Positions 61,940 to 64,000 of a stretch of DNA of 64,000 nt are shown in pieces. The notes under the pieces were generated by a model, which did no database searches, was not told the DNA's origin, and saw nothing but the letters and a program-made list of their open reading frames with translations. The stretch lies in the NCBI GenBank assembly GCA_021300175.1, contig JAJTIC010000052.1, positions 1 through 64,000 of the forward strand, read 5' to 3'. How positions within the stretch are numbered: the first letter of the stretch is position 1; every line of letters begins with the position of its first letter. Made by a program: the position numbers and the translations under genes. The stretch comes from Pseudomonadota bacterium. GTDB taxonomy: Bacteria > Bdellovibrionota > Bdellovibrionia > Bdellovibrionales > Bdellovibrionaceae.

Positions 61940-62989
61940 TTAGTTTAAACTTTCAGAAACAGCGTCTTCATTGATTTCTGTGTAAGTGCACATTTCAGCG
62001 CCGTGACGTTGCCACTTTCTTAAATTTGGCAAAGTCGCCAAGTAGTCCGTCTCTGAAAATACGTACCGAATCTTACAAAAACGAGGTGCCTTTGAAGAGT
62101 TACTTACAATCCAAGGATTCAGGAGATCAGCAACTGACGCGTTGACTGACTTTGCTGATGAAGACCAGAAAGAGCCTGACCCTTCAGTAGCTCCATTGGG
62201 AAGTTGATTTGAGCCCAGAGTGAACCCAGCTTCATTGTCGGCTGTGTTGTAGGCATTTGAATTGTTTCGAGCCATTTTGAAAGATCCAACGCCTTGGAAG
62301 TCACATGTCACAAAAGCTTGAACAGTCAAACCCGAAAGTTCTGTGTACTTCTTGCCATCAACAGTTCCTGGAATTACCAAGCCGTCACGATTGTTCTCGC
62401 CACCATTTGGCCCATTGGACAAAAAGTCAGTTGCGAAGGATTGGGCTTTCAAAGAAAAATTTGATGCAACATTATCTTCGAAGTATTCAATTTGTGGTCC
62501 ACGATAACAGATGTCTACGAAATAGCGTGCAGAATACAATTCTGAACCTAAATTGAAAGACAAGTCTGTGATCCTCTTTCCCCAAGATGCTGAATCAGTC
62601 AAAGCTTGAGACCAACTTCCCGCAGATGCTGCGCGGAAAGAAGAGTCTTTCACTTGACCAGTGACTGAAGTATCTCCGTTATCTTTCCAGTCTTGAGAAG
62701 TGACTTTACCGTAATTCATTAAATAATCACCGCCCCCTGTGCTTGAGCAAAGGCAAGATGAATCACACTTAGCACCTGTCGTAGAGCAGTCGTCGGGGGT
62801 GCAAGTCTGATTTGTACCTTGATAGTAGCAAACACGTTTGTTGGATGCCTGAGCCATAATTCCTGCATTACAAGCATAAATGTTTGGTCCAGATGAGAAT
62901 ACTTTAAATTTGTATCTCAAGCTAATTGCGTTCGCAGTCATTGACATCCCCATGATAGCCAATGCCGCTAAAAATGTTTTCATTTTCAT
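61940..62989 (-). CDS. Exported four-cysteine paralog B (CYRGP family) with Cys-rich insert
   Basis: The 349-residue protein has a signal peptide (ending near TANAI). It has the paralog motifs YACNAGIMAQAS, YFVDICYRGP, VTCDFQGVGS and APRFCKIRY, plus an extra cysteine-dense stretch (KRVCYYQGTNQTCTPDDC, then CDSSCLCS) after the first. It overlaps the upstream gene by 4 bp. GGAG lies seven bases before the ATG. Secreted or periplasmic; function unknown. Confidence 0.68.
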   Translation of the reverse strand: MKMKTFLAALAIMGMSMTANAISLRYKFKVFSSGPNIYACNAGIMAQASNKRVCYYQGTNQTCTPDDCSTTGAKCDSSCLCSSTGGGDYLMNYGKVTSQDWKDNGDTSVTGQVKDSSFRAASAGSWSQALTDSASWGKRITDLSFNLGSELYSARYFVDICYRGPQIEYFEDNVASNFSLKAQSFATDFLSNGPNGGENNRDGLVIPGTVDGKKYTELSGLTVQAFVTCDFQGVGSFKMARNNSNAYNTADNEAGFTLGSNQLPNGATEGSGSFWSSSAKSVNASVADLLNPWIVSNSSKAPRFCKIRYVFSETDYLATLPNLRKWQRHGAEMCTYTEINEDAVSESLN

Positions 62990-63654
62990 CGTTTTTCTCC
63001 TATTTGTCCTCGTTGTGAGGGTTTGTTAATTGCTAATTGATAACTAAGTTTGGTTTTTGAGTCTGGTATTTCTGAGAGCTCAGTGGATAGCTTCGAGCTG
63101 AGCGGTGTGTCCTTGCGAGGCTCCACTTTGTAAGTGGTCGTCTGGAGTGGATTTTCGGAAGTGCAAAAAACATAATCAAAATGGGCAGGGATATTTCTAC
63201 CATCAAGACCGACAATGAACTGCGCTTCGGTACTCCCTGCAGGACAGAAATTCATAAAGTTTTTTTGAAGTTCAGGAGAATTCCAAGGCCGATAATAGTT
63301 GTAAATGCTGCGCGGGTTTAAAATCACATAACGTTCATTCTTTAAGAATTGAATGATTTCTTGTTGATCTAAAGCCTGAGGGATGACGGTGTAATATTGA
63401 TCAGCTCTGGAAAAAAGAGTTCGTAAAAACTGAGAGCTGGATCCTGCACAGCTTGTGCAGTCGTTCTCGACTCTAGCGCAAATCAAAGGATCGCCACAGA
63501 GATCTCTGCAGAAGTTCTGATCGTCTAAATCACACAGATATGAGTGCTCTTGGGAATAGGATCCATCTGAAGATTTGGAGTTTCGTGAAGACATCGTCCA
63601 CGCATTTGAGCTGCATGCTATAAAAAGAGTAAGAGCAAAGGTCATCAGTCTCAT
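62986..63654 (-). CDS. Hypothetical exported protein, cysteine-rich
   Basis: The 222-residue protein has a hydrophobic start (LMTFALTLFIACSSNAW), either a signal peptide or a lipobox (IAC). A dense cysteine cluster follows (YLCDLDDQNFCRDLCGD, ICARVENDCTSCAGS), then FLRTLFSRADQYYTVIPQAL and late cysteines. No family recognised. It overlaps both neighbours by 4 bp (ATGA), part of the same operon. Confidence 0.65.
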   Translation of the reverse strand: MRLMTFALTLFIACSSNAWTMSSRNSKSSDGSYSQEHSYLCDLDDQNFCRDLCGDPLICARVENDCTSCAGSSSQFLRTLFSRADQYYTVIPQALDQQEIIQFLKNERYVILNPRSIYNYYRPWNSPELQKNFMNFCPAGSTEAQFIVGLDGRNIPAHFDYVFCTSENPLQTTTYKVEPRKDTPLSSKLSTELSEIPDSKTKLSYQLAINKPSQRGQIGEKR

Positions 63655-64000
63655 TTGTTGAGCCTCCCGCGACAGCTTCTCGGTTCAAAAAGACTTTGAG
63701 GGATGACCCGAAAATTTTTAGCTTGGCGGCCTGAACAGTGAACATCAAGAGAGTATTGAAGATTGCAGCCGGGAATTTTAAAGCTTACGACTTTGTCTGC
63801 TGATCCCGAGGAAGAATCATTCTTGCGAACAAAAAGATCCTGGGGGGTGACTCCATAAGTTTCTTTTAAATACTGAGCTGTCTTTGATCCGCAAGTGTCA
63901 TAAAAGCAAGATAGCCCTAAGGACAATGGCTCCACACAGGATTCAGGAATTTTCTTGCCAAGTCGAAGATATGTTTCCGTTACTTGATTCACATCGACTG
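63651..64000 (-). CDS. Hypothetical cysteine-rich protein (5' partial at right edge)
   Basis: The frame is open to base 64000 on the minus strand, so the start lies outside; the first internal start is a GTG at 63992. About 116 residues are visible, with eight or so cysteines (IPESCVEP, LSCFYDTCGSK, IPGCNLQY, VHCSGR, PRSCRG). It overlaps the downstream gene by 4 bp. No family recognised. Confidence 0.6.
   Translation of the reverse strand, partial: VDVNQVTETYLRLGKKIPESCVEPLSLGLSCFYDTCGSKTAQYLKETYGVTPQDLFVRKNDSSSGSADKVVSFKIPGCNLQYSLDVHCSGRQAKNFRVIPQSLFEPRSCRGRLNK

Overview
The window looks like a chromosomal segment of a Gram-negative member of the Bdellovibrionota (Bdellovibrio-like predators). 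This is inference from gene content: LptD and a MipA-type porin show an outer membrane, there is a FlgT-like lipoprotein pair as expected for a sheathed flagellum, many lipoproteins and coiled-coil proteins, a long filament-like protein reminiscent of Bdellovibrio Ccp, a CHASE2 cyclase and PilZ signalling proteins, and ketone-body type CoA metabolism. Base composition appears moderate throughout by eye (not computed). No insertion sequence, prophage, CRISPR array or rRNA operon was seen; genes are tightly packed, often with ATGA overlaps.

Layout. 1-3.3 kb: end of a membrane LytTR regulator, a MipA/OmpV outer-membrane protein, a 374-bp gap holding a long palindrome, then GltS. 3.3-6.7 kb: glnS, a DOMON-like gene and a NamZ-type muramidase, overlapping. 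6.8-12.3 kb: surface proteins, namely a lipoprotein, a membrane PilZ protein and a 917-residue lipoprotein with PKD, TSP1-like and Hint modules plus its small partner. 12.3-22.1 kb: trhO, prfC, an ABC exporter and the classic ffh-rpsP-khpA-rimM-trmD-SPOUT methyltransferase-rplS-rnhB-yraN run. 22.1-30.8 kb: lptD with a CHASE2 adenylate cyclase (minus strand), a STAS protein, coiled-coil and membrane proteins, and a VKOR-DsbA fusion. 30.8-37.6 kb: a ChaN-like protein, HU, TPR and coiled-coil proteins, pyruvate kinase. 37.6-42.0 kb: a minus-strand DUF6279 lipoprotein, a cyclic-nucleotide-binding protein, and thiolase-scoA-scoB. 42.1-56.5 kb: a DUF4097 protein, an unusual basic/acidic/zinc-motif protein, miaB-BFN-gamma carbonic anhydrase, guaB-guaA-dnaE, two FlgT-related genes, lipB and tRNA-Val. 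56.7-64.0 kb: a minus-strand run of nine mostly exported proteins of unknown role that leaves the window at the right edge.

Most of the window is housekeeping: translation and tRNA modification (glnS, prfC, rpsP, rplS, trmD, miaB, trhO), protein targeting (ffh), purine synthesis (guaBA) and replication (dnaE). The most novel part is the right-hand minus-strand run, where two genes encode recognisable paralogs sharing four cysteines and a CYRGP motif, alongside other cysteine-rich exported proteins, a predicted exported cysteine-peptidase-like protein and a lipocalin. Other points worth checking are a MiaB whose third radical-SAM cluster cysteine is tryptophan, a lipB reading frame that runs 35 nt into tRNA-Val, a Hint-domain surface lipoprotein, and several strong inverted repeats in intergenic DNA.
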